Positions 26,739 through 34,878 of a DNA stretch of 64,000 nt are shown here, in pieces; the stretch's first letter is position 1; each line of letters opens with the position of its first letter. A model generated the notes under the pieces. That model saw only the letters and a program-made list of their open reading frames with translations. It did no database searches and was not told the origin of the DNA. The position numbers and the translations under genes are program-made. The stretch comes from Paenibacillus herberti (GTDB lineage: Bacteria > Bacillota > Bacilli > Paenibacillales > Paenibacillaceae), in assembly GCF_002233675.1 (NCBI RefSeq), contig NZ_NMUQ01000004.1, positions 180,054 through 244,053 on the forward strand. The letters run 5' to 3'.

Positions 26739-26829
26739 TGGCGGAGAGAGAGGGATTCGAACCCTCGCACCACTTACGCAGTCTAACCCCTTAGCAGAGG
26801 GTCCCCTTGAGCCACTTGGGTATCTCTCC
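26739..26829 (-). tRNA. tRNA-Ser (anticodon GCT)
   Basis: 91-nt class II tRNA with encoded CCA and discriminator G. Acceptor GGAGAGA/TCTCTCC; anticodon stem ACCCT/GGGGT around CT-GCT-AA; a long variable arm follows. Confidence 0.95.
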
Positions 26830-26833
26830 AAAC

Positions 26834-26909
26834 TGGCTCCCCGAACAGGACTCGAACCTGTGACAACTCGATTAACAGTCGAGTGCTCTACCAACTGAGC
26901 TATCAGGGA
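26834..26909 (-). tRNA. tRNA-Asn (anticodon GTT)
   Basis: 76-nt tRNA with encoded CCA and discriminator G. Acceptor TCCCTGA/TCGGGGA (one T-G pair); anticodon CT-GTT-AA closed by CTCGA/TCGAG. It is only 4 bp from the Ser tRNA and is first in that unit. Confidence 0.95.
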
Positions 26910-26936
26910 ACATTCAAAACAAGTCTGACAAAGACT

Positions 26937-26965
26937 AATTTATCATGCACGATTAGCTGTGTCAA
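26937..26965 (-). promoter_or_regulatory. Promoter of the tRNA-Asn-Ser unit
   Basis: On the minus strand a perfect TTGACA, 17 bp, TAAATT. The -35 box and spacer lie inside the 3' end of the SprT-like gene, so that gene's final codons double as promoter sequence. Confidence 0.7.
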
Positions 26966-27428
26966 GCGCATACAAGCCTAGTTTGCCACGGCATTTTCCG
27001 CAGACGTATCGAGCTGGATCTACCTTGCGCTTGCGCGGGTATTCCATCCGGCAAGAGCCGCAAACGAGCTTATACCGATAAGGCAGTGAGCGTCTTGGGG
27101 ACTTGTCGGGCAGCGGACGGCAATATCGCGAGCCGCCAGAACGGGCGAGCCACTCCTTGAAATCCGCATCGCGATGGCGATATCCTCGTCCAAGCAGATG
27201 CAGATGGTAATGGCAAAGCTCATGTTTGATGATTTTCTCCGTTTCCTCCACACCGTAAGCCTGGAGCTGCTTGGCGCTGATCTCAATATTATGAGACTTC
27301 ATGAAGTAGCGTCCTCCCGTAGCTGACAATCGACGGTTGAAGACGGCCTTGTGGCGGAACGGAAGTCCGAAGGTTTCCACTGAAATTTTTTCCACCCATG
27401 CTTGCAGCTCTTTGTCCTCCATATCCAT
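26943..27428 (-). CDS. SprT-like zinc metalloprotease-fold protein
   Basis: 161-aa SprT family protein. The zinc-binding HELCHYH motif is near residue 72 and a C-terminal zinc ribbon has CGSC and CGKC pairs. The ATG at 27428 lies 7 bases after GGGGGG; a TTG two codons upstream is the alternative. SprT/SprTN-like proteins are linked to protein or DNA-protein crosslink processing, but the bacterial role is unclear. The tRNA-Asn promoter overlaps its 3' end. Confidence 0.9.
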   Translation of the reverse strand: MDMEDKELQAWVEKISVETFGLPFRHKAVFNRRLSATGGRYFMKSHNIEISAKQLQAYGVEETEKIIKHELCHYHLHLLGRGYRHRDADFKEWLARSGGSRYCRPLPDKSPRRSLPYRYKLVCGSCRMEYPRKRKVDPARYVCGKCRGKLGLYALDTANRA

Positions 27429-27525
27429 AGACAAGCCCCCCTTTCCCCTTGAATTGTAAAGGCATCCTGGGCTACACTGTCAAGTAGACAACCGTTCGAC
27501 TGCGAGAGGAGTACGATGTTTCGCC

Positions 27526-27879
27526 ATGCCTACTATGAAATATGTCCTTTTTCAACACGGGGCGCAGCTTTCCCTCGTTGAAATGCCCCATTCACACGCC
27601 TACCAGCTTTCCGCGCTCAACCTGCGCTTGCACAAGGAGCTGGACAAGCTGACGGCCGAGCATGTGCCGCCGCTGGCGCGCTGCATCGCCGAATTCTCTC
27701 CTGCCGAGCTTCATGAGCGCGCCTTGCCCGTACTGAACGGCCTGGATTACCTCAATGAGCTTGAGGAAACGTTCAAATCCATTCAGGAGAAATCATATCC
27801 ACTGATCTCCCTGCTGACTGAGATCCGGGCTTTGCAGGCTCAGCTTGAGCAATGGTATGAGGAAGAATACGAAGGTTAA
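27526..27879 (+). CDS. Hypothetical protein, 117 aa
   Basis: Not assigned to a family. Soluble and rich in Leu, Glu and His, with mostly helical character. The start is uncertain: ATG at 27526 is 14 bases from AGGAG, and a second ATG (MKYVLFQHG) is three codons on. An out-of-frame ATG at 27516 nearer the ribosome site opens a 21-codon ORF that overlaps the start, so a leader peptide or re-initiation is possible. It lies divergent from the SprT-like gene and 92 bp upstream of the CmpA homologue. Confidence 0.7.
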   Translation: MPTMKYVLFQHGAQLSLVEMPHSHAYQLSALNLRLHKELDKLTAEHVPPLARCIAEFSPAELHERALPVLNGLDYLNELEETFKSIQEKSYPLISLLTEIRALQAQLEQWYEEEYEG

Positions 27880-27971
27880 GCAGCCCCAAGATGCTGTGGG
27901 ACCTGCACGCTGGGCTGAAGCTCCCCATATGCTGTTGAATCCATAAAACAGCAGAAGGGGGGAGGATGCGC

Positions 27972-28118
27972 ATGCCGCAATGGCTGAGCAACCAACTGAT
28001 GCGAGCTTTCCAGCAAAAGGATCTCCGGCAGGTTCGGCTGCTGAACGATTGCTGGTTTTTTTACCGGACCAAGGAGGACGCGAAACAAAGTCGCCTGACC
28101 GCCCAGCAAGATCTTTGA
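27972..28118 (+). CDS. cmpA: Cortex morphogenetic protein CmpA homologue
   Basis: 48-aa protein reading MPQWLSNQLMRAFQQKD, then QVRLLNDCWFFYR and a short charged tail. This closely follows B. subtilis CmpA (37 aa: MP.WL..Q...AF..KD....KLLN.CW.FYR). CmpA works with SpoIVA and ClpXP as a quality-control checkpoint between coat and cortex assembly during sporulation. GGGGGGAGG precedes the ATG at 6-7 bases. The tail of about 12 residues after FYR is longer than in B. subtilis. Its presence indicates a spore-former. Confidence 0.87.
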   Translation: MPQWLSNQLMRAFQQKDLRQVRLLNDCWFFYRTKEDAKQSRLTAQQDL

Positions 28119-28172
28119 TTAACCAGCATGGCCCTTTTCAGGCGCCATACCGGCTATGGATCGCCTCATCGC

Positions 28173-28225
28173 AAAGAGGGCGTCCCTGCAGCAGATCGTT
28201 GATCTGCTTAAGGGACGCCCTCTTT
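28173..28225. terminator. Bidirectional terminator between cmpA and tex
   Basis: AAAGAGGGCGTCCCT and AGGGACGCCCTCTTT form a perfect 15-bp outer stem, with a further GCAGATC/GATCTGC stem inside. A/T tracts on both sides serve both convergent genes. It resembles the hairpins at 35204 and 50852 in its GTCCCT/AGGGAC part. Confidence 0.85.
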
Positions 28226-28275
28226 GTGCAGGCAGCTTCGTGCTCCATTAACTTCGCGCCATCAGCTTCACAGCT

Positions 28276-30507
28276 TTAGGAAGGCCCGCGCATCGTTAGC
28301 CCTACACGACCCCTTTTAAGATCAATATTCAGCACCCACACGGTGACGACATCACCGACGGAGACAACATCCATCGGATGTTTAACAAATTTGCTGCTCA
28401 GCTGGGAAATGTGGACAAGACCGTCGTTTTTGATGCCGACATCCACAAAAGCTCCGAAGTCGATGACATTGCGCACCGTACCTTGCAGCTCCATTCCCGG
28501 CTGAAGATCCTCGATTGCCAGCACATCTTGAGAAAATACCGGCGCCGCCAGTTCCTCGCGCGGATCACGGCCGGGACGCATCAGACTGTCCACGATGTCA
28601 CGCAGCGTCGGCTCACCAATGCCGATTACGGGAGCCAAAGCCGGAATGTCCGCTGCGGCCAGCCCCTCGCGGACCGCCTCACTGCCGATCGCATCCAAAC
28701 TGTGCCCGAGCTCACGGAACAGCCTGTCCACAAAGCTGTACGATTCCGGGTGAATCGGCGTGCGATCCAGCGGATTGGCGGCTTCCGGAATACGGATGAA
28801 GCCGATGCATTGCTCGTAGGTTTTGGCGCCGAGACGCGGAACCTTTTGCAATTCCTTGCGGGAGGTGAAGCTCCCGCTTGCATCGCGATGTTTGACGATA
28901 TTTTTGGCCGTTGTTGCGTTAATGCCGGCCACATACGACAGCAGCGAAGCCGAAGCCGTATTGGCATCAACTCCGACATGGTTAACCGCCGATTCTACGA
29001 CGCCGCCAAGCGTCTCTCCAAGCCGCTTTTGGCTGACGTCATGCTGATATTGACCAACGCCAATCGCCTTCGGCTCGATCTTCACGAGCTCGGCCAGCGG
29101 ATCTTGCAATCGGCGGGCAATCGAGACTGCGCTGCGCTCCGCTACATCCAGGGAAGGGAACTCTTCTTGAGCAAGCTTGGAGGCCGAGTACACGCTCGCG
29201 CCCGCCTCGTTGACGATAATGTACTTCAAGCCGTCTCCCCGCGTACGGATCAACGAGGCGACAAAGCTTTCCGTCTCACGTGAGGCTGTCCCGTTACCAA
29301 TGACCAGAAGCGTCACTCCATGTTTGTCGATCAGCCCGTTGATTATACGCTCAGCTTCGGCCACTTTGTTGTTCGGCGGAGTCGGATAGGTGACGGCCAC
29401 GTCGAGCAGCTTGCCGTTCCCATCAACAACCGCCAGCTTACAGCCGGTGCGGAAGGCGGGATCAACGCCGAGTACGATATGCCCTCTCACCGGCGGCTGC
29501 AGCAGCAGGCTGCGCAGATTGGCCGAGAAAATGCCGATGGCATGCTCCTCCGCTTTTTCCGTTAGCTCGGCACGCACCTCGCGTTCGATGGAAGGGGCAA
29601 TCAAGCGCTTGTACGCATCCTCGATGACAGCGTTTAGAGTCGCCTTAATCTCAGATGCCGTCCCTTGGCGTAGCGTATGGCGGCTGATGTAGTCGTGAAT
29701 CCGGTCTGCCGGAATCTCAAGAGAGACGCGCAGCACTTCTTCCCTTTCGCCCCGGTTGATGGCCAGCGTCCGGTGCGGCGGCAGCTTGCGCAGCGGCTCG
29801 CGATAATCGTAGTACATCTCATAAACCGACTCTGTTCCCGCCTGGCGAGCCTCCGAACGGATGCCGCCCTGATCGGACGTGAACTTGCGGATCCATGCCC
29901 GGATACGGGCATCATCAGCAAGACCCTCGGCTACGATATCCATCGCTCCCTGCAGCGCATCCTCAGCAGAGGCGACGCCGAGCTTGTCGCTTATATACCG
30001 CTGGGCTTCTGCCAGCGGTACTCCTTGCCTTGGCTGGGAAAGCAGCCACTGAGCCAGTGGTTCCAAACCGCGCTCGCGGGCTACGGAAGCGCGGGTTTTC
30101 CGCTTTTGACGATAGGGACGATACAGATCCTCGATTTCCTGTAGCTTAACAGCCGCTACAATCGATTTCTCCAGCTCCGCCGTCAGCTTGTCCTGCTCGC
30201 CTATTAGCCGAAGCACCTCACGCTTGCGATCCTCGAGATTGCGACGGTAAGCCAGCTTCTCCTCGATAGAGCGCAGCTCGTTCTCATCCAGCTCACCCGT
30301 CATCTCCTTGCGGTAGCGGGCGATAAATGGAATGGTATTACCCTCATCCAGCAAGCTTACCGCTGCCTTGACCTTACCTAGCGGAAGTGCAAGCTCTTGG
30401 GCAATGCCCTTGACGATGCGCTCCTGCTCGGCTGCCTTCTCGGCTGGCGTAGGTGTTGCAGCTCCACCTTCCGCTTTGTCTACTTGCAGAACTCCTTTTT
30501 CCTCCAT
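28276..30507 (-). CDS. tex: Tex-family RNA-binding transcription accessory protein
   Basis: 743-aa Tex protein. In order: N-terminal helical/HTH region (FIARYRKEMTGELDE), the YqgF/RNase H-like domain (VLGVDPAFRTGCKLAVVDG), helix-hairpin-helix modules (SYVAGINATTAKNIVKHR and the following RKELQKVPRLGAKTYEQC), and a C-terminal S1 domain (GTVRNVIDFGAFVDVGIKND, LVHISQLS). It binds RNA and affects transcription and stress tolerance. The start at 30507 has AGGAGG 10 bases upstream; an ATG three codons earlier is only 1-2 bases from it. Confidence 0.95.
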   Translation of the reverse strand: MEEKGVLQVDKAEGGAATPTPAEKAAEQERIVKGIAQELALPLGKVKAAVSLLDEGNTIPFIARYRKEMTGELDENELRSIEEKLAYRRNLEDRKREVLRLIGEQDKLTAELEKSIVAAVKLQEIEDLYRPYRQKRKTRASVARERGLEPLAQWLLSQPRQGVPLAEAQRYISDKLGVASAEDALQGAMDIVAEGLADDARIRAWIRKFTSDQGGIRSEARQAGTESVYEMYYDYREPLRKLPPHRTLAINRGEREEVLRVSLEIPADRIHDYISRHTLRQGTASEIKATLNAVIEDAYKRLIAPSIEREVRAELTEKAEEHAIGIFSANLRSLLLQPPVRGHIVLGVDPAFRTGCKLAVVDGNGKLLDVAVTYPTPPNNKVAEAERIINGLIDKHGVTLLVIGNGTASRETESFVASLIRTRGDGLKYIIVNEAGASVYSASKLAQEEFPSLDVAERSAVSIARRLQDPLAELVKIEPKAIGVGQYQHDVSQKRLGETLGGVVESAVNHVGVDANTASASLLSYVAGINATTAKNIVKHRDASGSFTSRKELQKVPRLGAKTYEQCIGFIRIPEAANPLDRTPIHPESYSFVDRLFRELGHSLDAIGSEAVREGLAAADIPALAPVIGIGEPTLRDIVDSLMRPGRDPREELAAPVFSQDVLAIEDLQPGMELQGTVRNVIDFGAFVDVGIKNDGLVHISQLSSKFVKHPMDVVSVGDVVTVWVLNIDLKRGRVGLTMRGPS

Positions 30508-30645
30508 ATGTCGCATTCCTCCTGTAACCAGCAAACAGCAGCGTCCCCCAAGTCACGGCAAAACGCTGATCTGGCTTGATTTGAGATGAGTTGAAATAAA
30601 GATGCTTCCAGTCACCGCTCAGCCGGCAAAAGGAAGCGAAAATGA

Positions 30646-31290
30646 TCAGCTCAGACGCACGTAAGGGTTATTGTTCATCTCATAACCGATCGTCGTCTTG
30701 GGGCCATGCCCGTTATAAACGGTTACATCCGGGTCCAGCCGGTACAGCTTGCTACGGATCGTATTGTAGAGATCGGCTTCACGTCCGCCGGGAAGGTCCG
30801 TTCTACCGATAGACTGTCGGAACAGCACATCGCCGGAAAATAGATCCTTCCCATGCAGGAAGCTAACGCTGCCGGGGCTATGTCCTGGCGTGTGCAGCAC
30901 TCGGAACTCGAATCCAGCAAGCTTCAGCCGCTGCCCCTCATCAAGCGCATATTCGGCAGGAGCTGTCGTCAGCGGAGGGGTAATATCACTCCAGCGCAAA
31001 GAACCGTTGAGCGCTGGATTGGTCAGCCACTCCGCCTCCAGATCATGCACATAAACCGGACATTCTGTCGCCTTGCGTACCTCGTCGACCCCGCCCATAT
31101 GATCCAAGTGGGCATGGGTAAGCAAAATAGCTTCCAGCTTAATGTTCCCGCTGGCGATTCGGTCCAACAGCTTCTTCGGCTTCATGCCGGGATCGATGAC
31201 GACCGCCTGATTCGTTTCCTCATTGAGGAGCAAATAACAGTTGGTCTGGATCGGTCCAAGGACGAACGACTCCATTCTCATCGTACTCAT
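30646..31290 (-). CDS. Metallo-beta-lactamase fold hydrolase (glyoxalase II-like)
   Basis: 214-aa MBL-fold hydrolase of the YqgX / hydroxyacylglutathione-hydrolase-like group. The metal motif THAHLDHMGG, then HTPGHSPGS, SGDVLF and the C-terminal NGHGPKTT supply the two-metal site. The start ATG shares a base with the upstream stop (TGATG), and no good ribosome site precedes it, so translation is probably coupled to the thioredoxin-fold gene. The substrate is probably a thioester or related metabolite but cannot be named. Confidence 0.9.
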   Translation of the reverse strand: MSTMRMESFVLGPIQTNCYLLLNEETNQAVVIDPGMKPKKLLDRIASGNIKLEAILLTHAHLDHMGGVDEVRKATECPVYVHDLEAEWLTNPALNGSLRWSDITPPLTTAPAEYALDEGQRLKLAGFEFRVLHTPGHSPGSVSFLHGKDLFSGDVLFRQSIGRTDLPGGREADLYNTIRSKLYRLDPDVTVYNGHGPKTTIGYEMNNNPYVRLS

Positions 31291-31856
31291 CAGAACGAGG
31301 AAAGGAGCTCTCGCAGCTCACGGACGATTACGGCCTGATACTCGGTTCCTTCTCCATAACGCCGCCCCATCTCCTGACGGGTGAGCGTCAGCTTGTCCTG
31401 GTAGTCCGCCGCATTGCGGTCCTGATTTTCCTGTTTGAACTGCGTCATCGCCTCTTGAACATGCTTCGGACGAGGGCCCCAAGTGCCGAGTACATGGCCG
31501 CCGGTGTCTGCCACAATAACGACTGGAACTGCACGTCCGCCCATCGTCAAGAATTCGTCCATTGTATCCAAATGATCCTCCATAATGAGCACCTCAACCG
31601 GTAATCCACTATTCTCAAGCGCACGGAAAACGACCGGAATATTGCGAACGACATCACCGCACCACTCCGCCATCAAAATCAGCACCCGCAGGTCATCGCG
31701 ATTGTTCAGTTGCTCAAAAAATTCGCGATCCCCTTCGCTAGACCACTGGTACTGCTCCCCCCAGCTGTCGAAAGCCTCCTGATTTTTCGTCATACCTTCC
31801 CGGAATTGCTGCGGAGTAATGCCACTGTTCAGCTTATTCGCTACGTTTCTCGCCAT
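31290..31856 (-). CDS. Thioredoxin-fold protein with a WCGD active-site variant
   Basis: 188-aa thioredoxin-like protein (Thioredoxin_9 group). The usual WCxxC becomes WCGDV, keeping the first Cys (about residue 66) and losing the resolving Cys, so ordinary dithiol exchange is not possible. The cis-Pro region is present as RAVPVVIV. AAGGAG precedes the ATG. It is coupled to the downstream MBL hydrolase gene, suggesting a shared thiol-related role (inference). Confidence 0.85.
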   Translation of the reverse strand: MARNVANKLNSGITPQQFREGMTKNQEAFDSWGEQYQWSSEGDREFFEQLNNRDDLRVLILMAEWCGDVVRNIPVVFRALENSGLPVEVLIMEDHLDTMDEFLTMGGRAVPVVIVADTGGHVLGTWGPRPKHVQEAMTQFKQENQDRNAADYQDKLTLTRQEMGRRYGEGTEYQAVIVRELRELLSSF

Positions 31857-32088
31857 GAAATACCACTCCTTAATTGAATTCGTATCCTTCTATTGTAACA
31901 AAAGCCGTGTACAGGTCTCAATTAAACGATCGAGCTGATGAATCTTACAAGGACCGTAAGATGTCAACGGTATTCTATCACAGCGCTGCCAAGGGATACC
32001 ATAGATTGATTGTACAAGACAACAGGCATGGAAGGACAATCCCTCGCATAAAAATAGGGCAATGATAGGACAAGAAGGGGGAAACCGC

Positions 32089-32553
32089 ATGAGGACCATT
32101 ATTATTACGAAGCGGCAGCTTCGACTAGGTGGGCTGGTTGCAGCCGTCGTGATTCTCGCTTTAGCTTGCTGGGGTCTTTATCCCAAGGAGACCGCTCAGA
32201 CCTCTGCATCGGCAATGTCACAACAGCCGGACAGCGGATATGTATACGAGATGGTTACGGGCGAGTTCAAAACGACGACGCGCGGCGGCAAGGAGCTCGA
32301 GGTTTACCAATGGAGCCCGAGCACACTCGTTGTGCCAAAGGGAGAGAAGATTACGCTGCGGATCAACGGCGTGAACGGGGAATCTCATCCTTTTACGATC
32401 AAGGGGCTAGGCATCAATGGCGAGGTTAAAAAAGGCGAGACGACCGAGGTCAGCTTCGTCGCTTCCAAAGCTGGCACCTATCCTATCGTGTGCCAAGTTC
32501 ATACCGATCTCAATCATAACGGACCAATGGTCGGGTATATCGTCGTACAGTAG
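32089..32553 (+). CDS. Membrane-anchored cupredoxin-domain protein
   Basis: 154-aa protein with an N-terminal membrane anchor (LGGLVAAVVILALACWGLY, about residues 14-32) and an extracellular cupredoxin domain. The type I copper set is visible: His in ESHPFTI, then Cys and His in PIVCQVHTD, and Met in NHNGPM. It probably carries electrons or copper at the membrane surface. ATG at 32089 has AAGGGGG; a reading nine codons longer does not. A single gene with its own terminator. Confidence 0.88.
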   Translation: MRTIIITKRQLRLGGLVAAVVILALACWGLYPKETAQTSASAMSQQPDSGYVYEMVTGEFKTTTRGGKELEVYQWSPSTLVVPKGEKITLRINGVNGESHPFTIKGLGINGEVKKGETTEVSFVASKAGTYPIVCQVHTDLNHNGPMVGYIVVQ

Positions 32554-32597
32554 ATCGTTGCGCAGCCAATTGTTCTGATCGCTCTATAAGTGAAGCC

Positions 32598-32634
32598 AGC
32601 CTCTAATTCCTTTTAACAGGAGAGAGGCTTTTTC
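32598..32634 (+). terminator. Rho-independent terminator
   Basis: AGCCTCT pairs with AGAGGCT across an 18-base loop, followed by a T-run. It ends the cupredoxin gene. Confidence 0.7.
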
Positions 32635-32768
32635 GTTTGTGGCTCTGAGGCAGCACCGCTGGCGTGACTGGTGGTGGGATTGGTGGCGGGATTGGTGGCG
32701 GACTGGCCCGCTGTTGCACTTTGCTTTTAGCCGGCATATACATGTTGGGAATGAAAGGAGTGGGCTTC

Positions 32769-33083
32769 ATGAATAAACCGCCAGCCAACAAACATCGGCC
32801 AGAACTCCCTACCGCCCGGAAAATCCGACGTGCATGCAGCAATGAGCTGTATCGTACCGTAAAGCGCCTCAAAATCTTTATTCCTAAAGATAAGATCGAG
32901 GAGGCGGAGAAGCTTTACACAAAAAAGGTAAGCTTAAATATCATTTTTGTTCATGAAAATCATGACAACCGTAAAAAGCTTTGCGAATGGTGGGACGCAA
33001 ACGTCTGCGACGAAATCGCAGAGTTATGGGAAGTCGATCCCGCCCGCTTGCGCGAGGCTTTCCGGGATGCTTTTGGCGGCTGA
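32769..33083 (+). CDS. Hypothetical protein, 104 aa
   Basis: Not recognised. Basic N-terminal third, charged helical middle (KDKIEEAEKLYTKK) and a C-terminal segment with CEWWDANVCDEIAELWEVD. AAAGGAG precedes the ATG. Upstream, a G-rich triplet repeat (GGTGGGATT type, 32670-32700) lies outside the gene although the frame is open through it. The last codons (REAFRDAFGG) form the first unit of a 45-bp tandem repeat that continues for two more copies after the stop. Confidence 0.7.
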   Translation: MNKPPANKHRPELPTARKIRRACSNELYRTVKRLKIFIPKDKIEEAEKLYTKKVSLNIIFVHENHDNRKKLCEWWDANVCDEIAELWEVDPARLREAFRDAFGG

Positions 33084-33185
33084 GCCGCCCCACCTGCGCG
33101 AGGCTTCGGGGGTATGCTTGGCCGCTGATCCGCCCCACCTGCGTGGGGCTTCGGGGATGCTTTTGGCGGCTGAACCGCCCCACTC
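33051..33185. repeat. Three-copy 45-bp tandem repeat at a gene 3' end
   Basis: Three imperfect 45-bp units (33051-33095, 33096-33140, 33141-33185). Each contains the palindrome GGCGGC-TGA-GCCGCC or a close variant followed by CCACCTGCG. The first unit supplies the last codons and the TGA stop of the 104-aa gene; the TGA is the centre of the palindrome. As 45 is a multiple of three, each unit repeats the reading frame including its stop. Unit 2 has diverged most. Confidence 0.85.
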
Positions 33186-33195
33186 CCACGGGACG

Positions 33196-34878
33196 TTAAC
33201 GTGTAAGTAGATGACGGCGTAACCACCCCCGCCCCCTCTCACCGCTCGGCGCTGTGACTACTCCTGCTGCCTCCACTTGGCCAAGCTCCGCTGCTGCTGC
33301 TGCAAATGCAAACAGCAGCAGCCAATACAAGCCGTATGACATATCCACGTCAACAGCAGCATGCAGCAACAGCGTAGCCACGGGCAGTGCATAGAGACGA
33401 GAACCAGCAGCAGCTGCGTAAAGCAGCGTTACGCCAAGACCAGCGAGCAGCAAAAAGCCAATAACTCCACCGGTCAGCAGCATATCCAAATATCCACTAT
33501 GCACTTCAGAAGCTGCATACGGGTTGGACTGGAATAATCCGCGCAGCATTTCCCACGCCTTTGCTCCATGGCCAAGTAGCCACGATTCCTGAAAAGCGTT
33601 CCAGCCGTCCTTATACATACTCAGCCGAGACATCCCCGTAGCTAGCGCGCTGTCTTCCAGCGGATTGAACCGTCCCCTCCCTCCTGCACTCAGCATACTG
33701 AGTGTTGACGCATAAGCCAGCACGCACATAGCTGCAAATTCACTCCATCTTTCGATACTCTCTGGAGCGGCTCGCTCCAGAGAGACCTGTTTCAGCAAAA
33801 GAACCGCGCTCGATCCGAACACCAGGAGGAGCAACAGCACAGCCGTCATCCTCTCATCCATCCCTATGATGTAATCCCCGCCGCGTTCAAACATCCAAGC
33901 CAGCCCTACCGCAGCAATTGCGCCAGGACAAGTCCAGAGAACAACGCCGACCCAGCGTAGACGGCTGCCGCGTGGAACAAGAAGAAGCCCTGGCACGACT
34001 GCTGCCAGCAGAACGAGTCCGGCCCCTCTCGATTCAGTCAAAATCAGTACGGTCAGGCAAGGCACAGCGAGAATCGCCCCGCTGAGGCGCAGCAGCTGGC
34101 TGTGCGAGCGGACAAGCAGCAGCCACTGCCAAGTGAGCAGCGCTACGGCAAAGGCACCGAGCGAGTTGCTGTATTGAAGGTAACCGGCGAGCCGCGCTCC
34201 TGAAGCGCTCAAGCGGATGTCCGTTGTCCTTAGCATATAATCCGGCCCATTGATCCAACCGAACCAGATGGCAAGAGAACTCCCGACTGCATACAGACAA
34301 AAGAGCTGCAAGCCGTAACTAATAACCGGCAAAGGCAAGCCTAGCGGGCGGATTCCATCTGCGCTGGTTTTTTCAGAAAAAACTGTCTCCTCAGCTTGTC
34401 GCACAGCCAGCTGCCTATTCAATAGTAAGAGGAATGAGGCATAGGCCCCCCAGCGAAGAGCTTCATCCAAATTTCCTTGCACCGTTACTGGTTTGGTTAG
34501 CAGACCAATGGCATAGAACAAGGATAGGCCCAGGCACAACCAAGCAGATGCAGACAGCATTATGCCAGATCGCTCAGTCATCCCGTCGCCCTTTCGACGC
34601 ATGACCATCATGCCAGATTGCCCGGCCATCCCGCCTCCCTTTCGACGCATGACCATCATGCCGAGCAAACAGACAGCGCCAAGTACAGTCAACAGCAGCG
34701 CAAACACGTACCCATCCTGATCAAAAAACCATCCTGAGCTGCGGAAAACAGCACAAAGAATCCATGCGATGCCCGCTGCCTGAACCACAGCAACTATCTC
34801 TATCTGTTTCCGCCTCATCCGGCTTCTTTTCCCTAATTCGGACAAACGCTGTAATGCTCTCAGAAGCAATCTCTCCAT
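33196..34878 (-). CDS. O-antigen ligase/polymerase-family membrane protein
   Basis: 560-aa polytopic protein with about 12 or more hydrophobic segments and the Wzy_C-type region (ARLAGYLQYSNSLGAF, TESRGAG, then a large loop with GHGAKAWEML). The family polymerises or ligates lipid-linked glycans. It stands alone here, 20 kb from the exopolysaccharide operon, so its glycan is unknown. A perfect-register 16-residue duplication (GMMVMRRKG.. twice, about residues 73-104) reflects a 48-bp DNA repeat. The start is uncertain: ATG at 34878 and the one at 34818 both have weak ribosome sites. Confidence 0.83.
   Translation of the reverse strand: MERLLLRALQRLSELGKRSRMRRKQIEIVAVVQAAGIAWILCAVFRSSGWFFDQDGYVFALLLTVLGAVCLLGMMVMRRKGGGMAGQSGMMVMRRKGDGMTERSGIMLSASAWLCLGLSLFYAIGLLTKPVTVQGNLDEALRWGAYASFLLLLNRQLAVRQAEETVFSEKTSADGIRPLGLPLPVISYGLQLFCLYAVGSSLAIWFGWINGPDYMLRTTDIRLSASGARLAGYLQYSNSLGAFAVALLTWQWLLLVRSHSQLLRLSGAILAVPCLTVLILTESRGAGLVLLAAVVPGLLLVPRGSRLRWVGVVLWTCPGAIAAVGLAWMFERGGDYIIGMDERMTAVLLLLLVFGSSAVLLLKQVSLERAAPESIERWSEFAAMCVLAYASTLSMLSAGGRGRFNPLEDSALATGMSRLSMYKDGWNAFQESWLLGHGAKAWEMLRGLFQSNPYAASEVHSGYLDMLLTGGVIGFLLLAGLGVTLLYAAAAGSRLYALPVATLLLHAAVDVDMSYGLYWLLLFAFAAAAAELGQVEAAGVVTAPSGERGRGWLRRHLLTR
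34562..34657. repeat. 48-bp tandem duplication inside a CDS
   Basis: Two copies (34562-34609 and 34610-34657), identical over the CCCTTTCGACGCATGACCAT part and diverged elsewhere. In the membrane protein it duplicates 16 residues in a loop between the second and third hydrophobic segments, adding positive charges (two MRRKG motifs). Confidence 0.85.

Noticed and set aside
28378-29283. 301-codon plus-strand ORF opposite tex
   Set aside because: Antisense shadow of the conserved Tex coding sequence; composition follows the complementary codon pattern.
32664-32768. N-terminal extension of the 104-aa protein (Gly-rich)
   Set aside because: The frame is open through a GGT/GGG-type repeat, but AAAGGAG directly precedes the ATG at 32769 and none precedes the earlier ATG.
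32603-32872. Pro-rich minus-strand ORF (PPPIPPPIPPP)
   Set aside because: It arises from the complementary reading of a short G-rich repeat and lacks a start signal.
32960-33242. Minus-strand ORFs through the 45-bp repeats
   Set aside because: Open only because the repeat length is a multiple of three; no ribosome site and they overlap a better-supported gene.
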